Of a DNA stretch of 6,932 bases, positions 1-6,932 are shown piece after piece (position 1 is the stretch's first letter; every line of letters starts with the position of its first letter). Source of the DNA: an uncultured Spirochaetaceae bacterium (GTDB lineage Bacteria > Spirochaetota > Spirochaetia > Treponematales > Treponemataceae); contig CALNCH010000274.1 of NCBI GenBank assembly GCA_937875245.1, forward strand, positions 1-6,932, written 5' to 3'. The notes under the pieces are model-generated. The model saw nothing but the letters and a program-made list of their open reading frames with translations. It was not told the origin of the DNA and did no database searches. The position numbers and the translations under genes are program-made.

Positions 1-1
1 A

Positions 2-6
2 CTCCC
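2..6 (-). promoter_or_regulatory. Possible Shine-Dalgarno site of a next gene beyond the window start
   Basis: Just after the barrel gene's TAA (12-10), the minus strand reads ACAGGGAGT, containing GGGAG. This resembles the site before the barrel gene itself (GGGAGAAAG), suggesting that another co-directional gene starts a few bases past position 1. The start codon is not in the window. Confidence 0.35.
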
Positions 7-9
7 TGT

Positions 10-1587
10 TTATAAAAATAAAGTTAATAATAATGATACTGAACCACTGGGAGCAATATAATTACCTGCAAAAATCCGATCTTTTCCTGTAGCTAAATAT
101 ACTAAATCTGATATTTGACATTCAGCTTGCAAACTGGGCAAAAACTGATAATACGCGGAAAGTCCTAGTTTAGGTACTGAAGAGGAAACAATTCCCTGAT
201 TATAAGTTATAAAACTACCCCACTTCCCCTCTTTTCCAAAGAATGAACCAGAAAATAATATTTCTTGTTCAGAATTACCAGGAATACTATCCAACCAAGA
301 ACAATTCCAACCTAAAGAAAGTCCAAAATTCTCTTGCCTGAATTCAAAGGTTGCCTTGGTATCAAACAAGGTTTTATTTGATACAGAAGAAACAAATAAG
401 CCGGTTACAGGATGAATCGTACCATAATCTGGTAATAATCGTCCATTATCATATGCAGTTGTTTCAAAGTCTGATTGTAATAATAAAGAAAACGTATTGT
501 ACAGTGGCACAAATACCTCTAAAGAACCATACCAATTACTTTCTTCAGTAGGTACATTTTCAAAATGCAGATAGGGATACCTGTTATGCAAAGCAGTAAT
601 ATCACTTACGTTAGATGAAAGCCCACCTTCTAAAGTAAAGGAAAGATATTCTTCGGTAAAAGAAAGCCCTAACATAAAAGGAACTAGAACCTTTCGAGAA
701 CTTTGATTTGAAAAGACTGCTCCGACATTAGCATTTACTAAAAATCTATCTCCTGCCTGCCAAGTAGAATCTACTTCTACATTGCCCCTATGCAAAAGAC
801 CTGTTTCCAATCCATTAAAATTAAGAAAAGTATAACTTGCTGTTCCTTGAATATCCACTAAAGAAGAATTCCATAAAAGGCAAATTTCTGGCTGTAACTG
901 AACATACCAAGGGCCAACTGGAGTATTTTCTGGAATAGTACCAATAAATCCTGCATTTCTATTCACATATTCTGTGTTAATATTTCCCAGTAGAGAAAGA
1001 TTGTTTTCAAAGAGTATTTCGCCCTCTATTCTTCCCCCAATCCGTTGTTGAGAAATATTATAAAAAACAGGACTATTCCCTTGTAAACCATGAACCCTTG
1101 TATAATACCAAGCTCCTATGCCTGTAGTAACGGTATCTGAAAGAGACCATTTTTTTTCTCCCTCTAAACTGGTCGATGTATCATTATATCCATCAGAGGT
1201 TTTATGTCTTCCGTAACCATTAGTAGCTTCATGAGAAAAATCCACAGAAAAAGGATTCTTCTGAGATTTTTGAAATACAGAAAAATTTCCCAAAAAATAT
1301 CCTGGAAAACCTGCACCCACCGTTCCTTGCAAAAAAACATCAGAGGAATTGCTCTGTTCCGCATTAGAAGATTCAATAACAGGTTCTAAGGTATCTAAAC
1401 CAGAAGGTAAAACAGGAAGCACTACCTCAACAGAAGGGAAAAGGGGAGAAAAATCAGGAATAGCCTCAGAATCTAGCAGAGAAGCCTCTCCTTGGATCTG
1501 AGTACTCACATCTGGTAATGTAATTTCTTGAGCATAAAAACTCGATATGCAAAAGAGAGATATTAATACTATAGTTCTTACTTTCAT
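10..1587 (-). CDS. Predicted outer-membrane beta-barrel protein (525 aa)
   Basis: Likely an integral outer-membrane protein; its cargo or function is not recognised. Residues 1-19 form a classic signal peptide: a basic start (MKVR), a hydrophobic core, and a likely signal peptidase I site after FYA, before QEITLP. Residues 20 to about 82 are a Pro/Ser/acidic, low-complexity segment that may be a periplasmic tail or plug. From about residue 84 to the end the protein shows alternating polar/hydrophobic strands with many aromatics, Gly and Asn and no long hydrophobic helix, as in beta-barrels. The chain ends in an amphipathic strand (GSVSLLLTLFL) with hydrophobic last residues, resembling a barrel C-terminal strand, although the final residue is Leu rather than the commoner Phe. 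The ATG is supported by a GGAG site 7 nt upstream. It begins 13 nt after the TPR gene stop, so the two are probably co-translated. Barrel class: fairly sure. Specific family: unknown; a porin or transporter-like protein of treponemes is the obvious comparison. Confidence 0.72.
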   Translation of the reverse strand: MKVRTIVLISLFCISSFYAQEITLPDVSTQIQGEASLLDSEAIPDFSPLFPSVEVVLPVLPSGLDTLEPVIESSNAEQSNSSDVFLQGTVGAGFPGYFLGNFSVFQKSQKNPFSVDFSHEATNGYGRHKTSDGYNDTSTSLEGEKKWSLSDTVTTGIGAWYYTRVHGLQGNSPVFYNISQQRIGGRIEGEILFENNLSLLGNINTEYVNRNAGFIGTIPENTPVGPWYVQLQPEICLLWNSSLVDIQGTASYTFLNFNGLETGLLHRGNVEVDSTWQAGDRFLVNANVGAVFSNQSSRKVLVPFMLGLSFTEEYLSFTLEGGLSSNVSDITALHNRYPYLHFENVPTEESNWYGSLEVFVPLYNTFSLLLQSDFETTAYDNGRLLPDYGTIHPVTGLFVSSVSNKTLFDTKATFEFRQENFGLSLGWNCSWLDSIPGNSEQEILFSGSFFGKEGKWGSFITYNQGIVSSSVPKLGLSAYYQFLPSLQAECQISDLVYLATGKDRIFAGNYIAPSGSVSLLLTLFL

Positions 1588-1594
1588 TTACTTT

Positions 1595-1598
1595 CTCC
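1595..1598 (-). promoter_or_regulatory. Shine-Dalgarno site of the beta-barrel gene
   Basis: On the minus strand GGAG (within TGGGAGAAAG) lies 7 nt before the ATG at 1587-1585. It sits entirely in the 13-nt gap after the TPR gene's TAA and fixes the start of the 525-residue protein. It is the clearest ribosome binding site in the window. Confidence 0.75.
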
Positions 1599-1600
1599 CA

Positions 1601-4477
1601 TTACTTTCCAACAATATTTGCAACTCGTTCGGTCCAAATAGAATTAGGAAAACTTTCTTTCATTTGATTATACAGGGCAAGTACATCCCCTCTTCGTCTT
1701 AATTGGTCAAAAGATTCTACGGCTCCATACAAAGCTTTTGCGGCTGATTCTGCGTCAGTAACAAGACCATTTTTTCCATAATATTCAGCGGCTTTCAAAT
1801 AAGATTCTGCAGCAAGAGCATAGGAAGCCTTATTTCGTTCTAAAATAGCTTGTAATTCATAGCCTTTTCCAAACAAGGCATACTCTGCTTCTGTAGGTAC
1901 TTGAGATAAAACTGCTGATAATATATTTTTTGCCTTATCCTGATTGGTCACAGAAGACAGATATAAAGCACTTAATTCTATTCCTATTTTTCGGCCTGGG
2001 ACAGTCTTTTCTCTTCCTTGCTGATCCCATTTACCTAAAAGGGCTGCTATTTCTTTTTCCATGCCCTCAGAAAGTAATTCCAACTCTTCTATAATTCTAG
2101 GAATTCCAGCTTTTCTGGCTTGATCTCCAAATATTTCTATCATTTGTTCTGCATACAACAAGGCATGTTGATATTCACCCTTATCTTTACTTAATTGAAT
2201 TATTTGCCCAAAACTAGCAAATCGATAAGTACTTTCTGGGAAAAGAGAAATCAATTGCTCATATTGCAATAAGGCAAAAGATATTTCACCTAAATGGGCA
2301 TAAGAATCAGCACTATAAAAAAGGGCCGCATCCGAATATAAGCCGGTTACATACTGCCTTTTAAATTCGGTAAACAATAGGGTAGCTTTTTCATATTTTT
2401 CTGCTTGGTAATAATATTCGGCAGCCCTATAAGCACTTTCACGAGCAAAACTGGTATTGGGAAAGCGAGATACAACCTGAGTTAACACTACTTCTGCTTT
2501 TTCTGGTTTATCCCAATTTGCATAGCACTGGGCTAATAACAACCGTAAGGGAATGGTATCTGTTGTTAAAAGGGCTAACTCATTAGATAACAGTTTTTCT
2601 GCCACATCGTATTTTTTTAAGTCTATATACAATTGACCTAAAAACAGGACACTATCCAATCGCTGAGAACGAGTCTCACTTACTTCTATCGCTGCCAAAC
2701 CATGTTTTTCTGCAACTTTAGTGGCAGGTTCTTTTAACTGCAAAGCACTCATGCCTGCCATCATATGGGCATTCCACCTATATTTTTTTGTATCAGAAAT
2801 CTGAATATAGGTTTCAAGATGATTCAACGCTGATTGAAAAGAACCTAATTTATACCAGCTGAGACCAGAATAATAGGCTGCCCATATTTTTTGTTCAGTA
2901 GTTACCCGTTGATTTTGAGATAAAAACTGTTCAAAAGAAAGAGCTGCCTGATTATACTGCCCTAAAGCAAAGGAAGATAATCCTGAAATATATCTGTCTT
3001 CATTCATTGTTGCTATTTTCTTTGCCTGTTGATACAGCCCTTGTCGTAAATAAGCTAAACTAAGGTCCTCAGTACCAGAAAATACCTTTTCCATTAGTTT
3101 CAAGGATTCTGTTGTATTTCCACTGTTAAATAATGCTTGAGCATATAATTGCTCAACTTCTGTACCAGAAAAATCATGAGAAATAAAAAGTGGTTCTAAA
3201 ACAGAAACTGCTACTCTATAATTTGATAACTGATATGCACAAATTCCACCAGTAATTCTCATAGCAATAGCAAGATTCTCTTGTGTATCCATCGTATTTA
3301 GTAATTGCTGACACAAGGACAGAGCTGTATCCCATCTTTGGGTTTGGTAATACAGAATAGCCAAACCACCTACACAGTAAGAGGTATATTCTCCCTTGAT
3401 TGCAACTGCGCTTTGCCACAAGGTATCACACAAAGAAGTATTACCAAGTAAAAAAGCAATATGACCTTGATATAACAAAGAAAGCTGTTCTAAATTAGAC
3501 CCTGAAACAGGATTGGCTTTATCAAAACACTCTATAGCTTTAGAAAAATCTTTACCGTTGTCTAATGCTTCCTGATATCTATCAATTCCAGACCTAATCC
3601 ACAGTTCTGCTACAATTTCAGGAGAATCGGGAATCTGCTTCACTGCATTATCTAAAAACCCCTCTTGAGAAACAGATTCTATATATCCAGCACATTCATA
3701 ACCGTATTGCAAAGCACTCACTGCTACGAGGGGTGTACTGCTTACCACTAATTGCTCTGCTAAATGAAAGGCCTTTTCATAACTAGCAACTTTCATATAA
3801 CTAATGAGGGCATATAAACTGAGGACTTCTTTGTTTTTTTGAGAAAAGAGTTTTAGAGGAACACTTTCGTAATAGGAAATTACTGAGTCATATTTTTCCT
3901 CGTTATAGTAACAAGGTAAAAGCATTTCAGTAATTCTTATAACCTGTTCAGCCTTATTAACTTTGGGTAAAAAACTTTCTAATAGCAAAATAGCTTGATG
4001 ATTATCGGACAAAGAAATAAAAGAAGCTGCACACAAAAACAAACTTTCTTCATAAAAAGAAGAAGATGATGAAGATAACACAGGATATAAATAACTAAGG
4101 GATTCTGTATATAATTTTGAGGTAAATGTAATTTGTCCTGCAATAAAGGCTGCTTCCAGATTTTCTTGGTCTTTTGCAAGCAATACATCACAAAGTTCTA
4201 ATGCTTCTTTTGTAAAACCTGTTTCTTGTAAGGCTTTTGCTCTAAAAGTTAAAACTTCCTCTGTATACAATGATCGAGGATAATTACTTTGAAATTCCAC
4301 AGATTTCTGTAGAACATACTGCCAAGAGTCTGAGTTTTTCCCATTTTTTAGTCTTGCATAAGCATAGTCTTCAACGGTTTCTTTTGTATTAAAAGGTTGG
4401 GCAAATACAGAAAAAATACAAAGAAACAAAATACTTATAGTCAAGCTTTTATTTTTCATACTCATAGAACAACCCAT
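1601..4477 (-). CDS. Large exported tetratricopeptide-repeat protein (958 aa)
   Basis: Probably a periplasmic protein-protein interaction scaffold. With numbering from the first ATG, residues 7-26 are a signal peptide (MKNKS, hydrophobic core, SVFA then Q), with signal peptidase I cleavage near residue 26. Nearly all the rest is helical-pair repeat. TPR-like units with the usual small/aromatic spacing are easiest to see around residues 75-105, 370-395, 500-520, 535-560, 605-635, 645-672 and 680-712 (AAEYYYQAEKYEKATLLF), then 718-748 and 868-900. The pattern of tandem repeats ending in FP (RFPNTS, LFPEST, SFPNS) resembles the BamD/YbgF/CpoB type of periplasmic TPR protein, but this one is far longer. 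A run of six Ser lies at residues 135-140. The start is uncertain: ATGs at 4477, 4465 and 4459 are in frame. None has a strong Shine-Dalgarno sequence, although GGG lies 7 nt before the 4465 ATG, and starting at 4465 or 4459 gives a more normal signal peptide. The gene follows the 435-residue gene by 15 nt and precedes the barrel gene by 13 nt. TPR class is confident; partner and role are inferred. Confidence 0.85.
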   Translation of the reverse strand: MGCSMSMKNKSLTISILFLCIFSVFAQPFNTKETVEDYAYARLKNGKNSDSWQYVLQKSVEFQSNYPRSLYTEEVLTFRAKALQETGFTKEALELCDVLLAKDQENLEAAFIAGQITFTSKLYTESLSYLYPVLSSSSSSFYEESLFLCAASFISLSDNHQAILLLESFLPKVNKAEQVIRITEMLLPCYYNEEKYDSVISYYESVPLKLFSQKNKEVLSLYALISYMKVASYEKAFHLAEQLVVSSTPLVAVSALQYGYECAGYIESVSQEGFLDNAVKQIPDSPEIVAELWIRSGIDRYQEALDNGKDFSKAIECFDKANPVSGSNLEQLSLLYQGHIAFLLGNTSLCDTLWQSAVAIKGEYTSYCVGGLAILYYQTQRWDTALSLCQQLLNTMDTQENLAIAMRITGGICAYQLSNYRVAVSVLEPLFISHDFSGTEVEQLYAQALFNSGNTTESLKLMEKVFSGTEDLSLAYLRQGLYQQAKKIATMNEDRYISGLSSFALGQYNQAALSFEQFLSQNQRVTTEQKIWAAYYSGLSWYKLGSFQSALNHLETYIQISDTKKYRWNAHMMAGMSALQLKEPATKVAEKHGLAAIEVSETRSQRLDSVLFLGQLYIDLKKYDVAEKLLSNELALLTTDTIPLRLLLAQCYANWDKPEKAEVVLTQVVSRFPNTSFARESAYRAAEYYYQAEKYEKATLLFTEFKRQYVTGLYSDAALFYSADSYAHLGEISFALLQYEQLISLFPESTYRFASFGQIIQLSKDKGEYQHALLYAEQMIEIFGDQARKAGIPRIIEELELLSEGMEKEIAALLGKWDQQGREKTVPGRKIGIELSALYLSSVTNQDKAKNILSAVLSQVPTEAEYALFGKGYELQAILERNKASYALAAESYLKAAEYYGKNGLVTDAESAAKALYGAVESFDQLRRRGDVLALYNQMKESFPNSIWTERVANIVGK

Positions 4478-4492
4478 ATAAAAAGAGGGTTA

Positions 4493-5800
4493 CTACTCAT
4501 TATCCAGTTTTTTTTCAGGATAAAATCGATCACTAGACTTAATACGAACCAAATAAATAAAAGTATCATTATATTCTTCCAAAAACTTTTCTAAACTCAT
4601 TTCTTTACCCTCTATAAAAACTGAAACAAAAAACTTGTTAGCTTCATCAAAATAAGGTAAGAAAGCAGCAGCTTTATTATAATAGTTAATTTCTGTTTTC
4701 GGTTTCATATCCCTTTGTCGAATAGCCCCCAAGAAAAATCGATCAGGCTCTACTACTGATAATACATACAATAGAGGTTTCAAAATATGACAGGGGTATC
4801 CGGAATTTGCTACATAACCTACTCTCTCTAAGGAGCCATTTTTATTTTCGTAGAAAGAAAAAGGTTCTAAAGAAACATCAATACCAGCTTTATTTGTTTC
4901 ATAATCAACACCTGATATTACAGAAATGGCCGCGGCGGCTAAATTGCGTATCCAGTCATAACTTTTGTAAACGGGATACCCATTAGATATAGAACCTGCT
5001 AAACTTTCTTGAACACGAGCTGTAGTTGGTATATCTAATACTTCTTCTTTTAAAGGATTTCCCGCAAGAGGAATAACAATCCCATCTACCATCCATTTTA
5101 AGAAATGTAAATTATCCAAATCTGAGGGGAGTTGCTTTTCTGCTAAAATGTTATTGATTATAGTAACCATAGAATATGTTGAACGGTACATTTCTTTGTT
5201 AATATCAATGTATTTCCAGGGCAACACATATTCGGTTAATTGCTTTATAGTAGAAAATGAAAGTGAATAAAAAGCAGAAAAAGGAATAGAGAGAGAAACA
5301 CTATTTGCAGGATATGAGCCAAAAATATAAAAATCGGCTAAAGAATTATTTCCATTAGGCTTAAATTGAATGTATACTTCGCTGTCATTCATAAAGTAGT
5401 AACGGATCCGCAAAGGTTTGCCCGTTTTTTTATCCCTAAACAAAATCCAACTCCCACAAGATTCACTTGGAAAAGTGGGCAACATTTGAGTGGAGCTAGA
5501 ATCTTGGTTAATAACATTCACTGATTGATATACTTCTGGAGCAACAATTATTGCTATTTCAGAATCTAACTCTTCAAAACGAACTGCAAATCTTTGTCCT
5601 AACTCGTTTTGAACAAATTCTGTTGTTTTATTTTTTAAAACTTCATACTCTTGTTCAAACCAAGAATCAACTAACTCTTTTCGGCATACAGAAGAATCAG
5701 GAACAGTTAATTTATTCAGTTCTAATCCATAGAGAGAAAAAGTAACTATTCCTGCTAAATAAAAAATGGTACAAAGTAAAACCCTATTTTTCTTTCTCAT
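4493..5800 (-). CDS. Exported protein of unknown function (435 aa)
   Basis: I do not recognise the family. Residues 1-25 look like a signal peptide or N-terminal anchor: MRKKNR, then a hydrophobic stretch LLCTIFYLAGIVTFSLYG, with possible cleavage after SLYG before LELN. Cys10 is too early in the core to be a convincing lipobox, so a lipoprotein is unlikely. The mature part is a mixed alpha/beta globular protein. Its most family-like stretches are about residues 110-165 (SWILFRDKKTGKPLRIRYYF, a beta-rich region), 228-250 (LHFLKWMVDGIVIPLAG), 278-300 (YKSYDWIRNLAAAAISV) and 327-385 (GYPCHILKPLLYVL through AAAFLPYFDE). No catalytic motif is evident. The ATG at 5800 lies inside the end of the upstream broken gene (17-nt overlap) and is preceded by AAGGA with a 10-nt spacer. 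It is followed 15 nt later by the TPR gene, so a role in the same envelope assembly is likely but unproven. The reading frame is intact. Confidence 0.75.
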   Translation of the reverse strand: MRKKNRVLLCTIFYLAGIVTFSLYGLELNKLTVPDSSVCRKELVDSWFEQEYEVLKNKTTEFVQNELGQRFAVRFEELDSEIAIIVAPEVYQSVNVINQDSSSTQMLPTFPSESCGSWILFRDKKTGKPLRIRYYFMNDSEVYIQFKPNGNNSLADFYIFGSYPANSVSLSIPFSAFYSLSFSTIKQLTEYVLPWKYIDINKEMYRSTYSMVTIINNILAEKQLPSDLDNLHFLKWMVDGIVIPLAGNPLKEEVLDIPTTARVQESLAGSISNGYPVYKSYDWIRNLAAAAISVISGVDYETNKAGIDVSLEPFSFYENKNGSLERVGYVANSGYPCHILKPLLYVLSVVEPDRFFLGAIRQRDMKPKTEINYYNKAAAFLPYFDEANKFFVSVFIEGKEMSLEKFLEEYNDTFIYLVRIKSSDRFYPEKKLDNE

Positions 5801-5810
5801 CTGGGTGTCG

Positions 5811-5815
5811 TCCTT
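5811..5815 (-). promoter_or_regulatory. Shine-Dalgarno site of the 435-residue exported protein
   Basis: AAGGA on the minus strand lies 10 nt before the ATG at 5800-5798, inside the 3' coding part of the broken upstream gene. The spacing is slightly long but usable. It means the exported-protein gene has its own ribosome entry and need not depend wholly on translation of the damaged gene before it. Confidence 0.5.
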
Positions 5816-6506
5816 CAGGAGCGTTAGATAAAAGCAATTTTAAACGATTCAACTGGTTAACTTCACTTGAACCTGGATCGTAGTCAATAGCGGCAATATT
5901 TGCTTCTGGAAAACGGGCTCTCAATTCTTTTATCATGCCCTTTCCTGTTACGTGATTAGGCAAACAGGCAAAAGGCTGTACACAAGCAATACTAGGAACC
6001 CCTTCTTCGATAAGCTCAACCATTTCTGCGGTTAAGAACCAACCTTCACCCGTTATATTACCTAATTGTACAATATCATTTACACCTTTCATTAAATCAT
6101 AGATTGAAGAAGGTGGTGTAAAACGACGGCTTTTTCTCAAAACTTTTTTCATATAATTTCGATATAATTCCAAAGCCCAAACAAGAATTTTTGCATTTCG
6201 CTCTGTTTTTGAAGGAAAGCCTAGTTTTTGATGTCTTACAATACCAGTAGAAAAAGAATAGAAAAAGAAATCTGCTAAATCAGGAACAACACATTCTGCC
6301 CCTTCTCTTTCAATGGTACCGAAAATGTCATTATTAGCAGTAGGATGAAACTTAACTAGAATCTCCCCAACTACACCTACACGAGGTTTTTTTACTGGCA
6401 ACAACGGTAATTCATCAAAATCTTTTACAATGCCACGAATAGTTTTGTGATATTTCCCAATGGACAAAGATTTTAACTGTTTAGAGGCTAAACTATTCCA
6501 TTTTTC

Positions 6507-6509
6507 TTA
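6507..6509 (-). other. In-frame TAA nonsense codon in the broken gene
   Basis: Reading piece B into piece C, the codons are GAT GCC CTC TAA GAA AAA TGG (ADAL-stop-EKW). Homologues, as I remember them, have a Tyr here (ALYEKW), one base change from TAA. Family-like sequence continues in the same frame for 240 codons after it, so this is a point nonsense change rather than a gene end. Confidence 0.75.
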
Positions 6510-6715
6510 GAGGGCATCTGCAGAACCAGGAACGGCTTCGTAAGGTCTTGTTCTGTATAACACCCTCATCAGTAAGTCACCTAGCATAATTGACATAATT
6601 GCACGATGTGCCAAAGCTGGAGTTATTTTGAAACCAGGATTAGATTCTAATCCCTGAGCACTTAAAGATATAACCGGTATATGTGACCAACCAGCATCGT
6701 TTAATGCACGTCGAA

Positions 6716-6720
6716 TAAAT
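6716..6720 (-). other. Apparent deletion junction and frameshift in the broken gene
   Basis: On the minus strand the upstream frame reads KSGNYDLF and then runs into DVH and a TAA at 6703-6701. From 6719 a shifted frame reads FIRRAL and matches the continuation of the family. The five bases ATTTA at this point fit both sides (GAT TTA upstream, TTT ATT downstream), which would suit a deletion between short direct repeats. The frame relation requires a loss of 3k+1 bases; from memory of family spacing, roughly 60-70 bases. The ancestral sequence is not visible, so size and mechanism are inference. Confidence 0.6.
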
Positions 6721-6932
6721 CATAATTTCCTGATTTAAGAGCGGCTATCATTTGTCCTGCAACAATAATTGAAGGATAACAAGCATCGTTATTTACGAAT
6801 TGTAAACCTATTTCAACTGCCTCTGCATCAACTTCTGGTAAAATAACTATATTTAACCCAGAATTGAGGAAAGCTTCTTTTAATAATCTGAAATGAATTG
6901 GAGACATCTGAGGTGCAATAATAGTATGAGTC

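Larger units (their letters stand above)
5784..6932 (-). pseudogene. Broken acyl-CoA dehydratase activase-related gene, 3' part (continues beyond the window)
   Basis: This is the C-terminal portion of the large protein family related to 2-hydroxyacyl-CoA dehydratase activators (activase domains fused to DUF2229 and a COG3581-like C-terminal region; full-length members usually exceed 1,000 residues). Three collinear pieces are visible. Piece A (6932 to about 6719) is open to the window edge and carries PQMSPIHFRLLKEAF and VNNDACYPSIIVAGQ. Piece B (6719-6510, another frame) starts FIRRALNDAGWSHIPVISLS and includes NPGFKITPALAHRAIM and LYRTRPYEAVPGSADAL. Piece C (6506-5784, same frame as B after a TAA) runs EKWNSLASK through VQPFACLPNHVTGKG to DYDPGSSEVNQLNRLKLLL and stops at TAG. 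Between A and B the frame changes and about 20 family residues around a TQTGGGCRATNY-type motif are absent. The apparent TTG start at 6467 is merely an internal Leu codon of piece C with no Shine-Dalgarno, so the 227-residue frame is not a separate gene. The family proteins are cytoplasmic, with Cys residues expected to bind Fe-S clusters. A sequencing or assembly error is the main alternative to true decay. Confidence 0.85.

Noticed and set aside
4056..4076. AGA/AGAAGATGA-like short repeat tract
   Set aside because: It is simply the in-frame run of Ser codons (residues 135-140 of the TPR protein), too short and irregular to call a functional repeat.
3979..4191. Minus-strand open frames inside the TPR gene (also 3216-3419) and inside the barrel gene (1164-1376)
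   Set aside because: Composition is typical of out-of-frame translation, with no Shine-Dalgarno, and each lies wholly within a longer, better gene.
4397..4594. Plus-strand open frame crossing the 435-residue/TPR gene junction
   Set aside because: Lys/Ile/Phe-rich product with no domain or ribosome site, antisense to two convincing genes; an AT-rich shadow frame. The plus-strand open frames at 351-551, 1204-1389 and 5551-5745 are rejected for the same reason.
5784..6467. A free-standing 227-residue gene starting at TTG 6467
   Set aside because: Family-like sequence extends upstream in the same frame to the TAA at 6509 and past it; the TTG has no Shine-Dalgarno and is an internal Leu codon. 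It is part of the pseudogene.
6507..6509. Stop-codon recoding or programmed frameshift in the activase-related gene
   Set aside because: The frameshift site also lacks about 20 family residues and there is no slippery heptamer or other reassigned stop in neighbouring genes; plain gene decay explains both lesions.
6701..6907. A 68-residue small protein gene
   Set aside because: The frame is open to the window edge (PQ precedes the Met within a family motif) and its last residues DVH come from the frameshift; it is a fragment of the broken gene.

Overview
The window is an AT-rich stretch in which every believable gene lies on the minus strand and is read from high to low coordinates. Genes are packed with 17 nt of overlap, then 15 nt and 13 nt gaps, so it looks like the middle of one operon with both ends outside the window. 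No plus-strand gene, tRNA, rRNA, CRISPR array, insertion sequence or convincing terminator was found, and no non-coding stretch exceeds about 20 bases.

In transcription order: (1) 6932-5784 is the 3' part of a gene for the large acyl-CoA dehydratase activase-related family (the 2-hydroxyglutaryl-CoA dehydratase activator-like fusion protein). It is broken here by an apparent internal deletion with frameshift near 6716-6721 and by an in-frame TAA at 6507-6509. (2) 5800-4493 encodes a 435-residue exported protein of unknown function. (3) 4477-1601 encodes a 958-residue exported protein made mostly of tetratricopeptide-like helical repeats. (4) 1587-10 encodes a 525-residue protein with a signal peptide and the look of an outer-membrane beta-barrel. 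A purine-rich GGGAG follows the last stop, so a fifth gene probably begins just past position 1.

The organism is probably a diderm bacterium. A spirochaete of the Treponema group is my best guess, from the low GC, the beta-barrel plus giant TPR protein and the dehydratase-activase family, which I know from treponemes and anaerobic Firmicutes. This is inference; no marker gene is present.

The three intact genes all encode exported proteins and are probably translated from one message, so they plausibly form an envelope module: outer-membrane barrel, periplasmic TPR scaffold and an exported partner. The broken cytoplasmic gene upstream appears unrelated in function and may only share the transcript.
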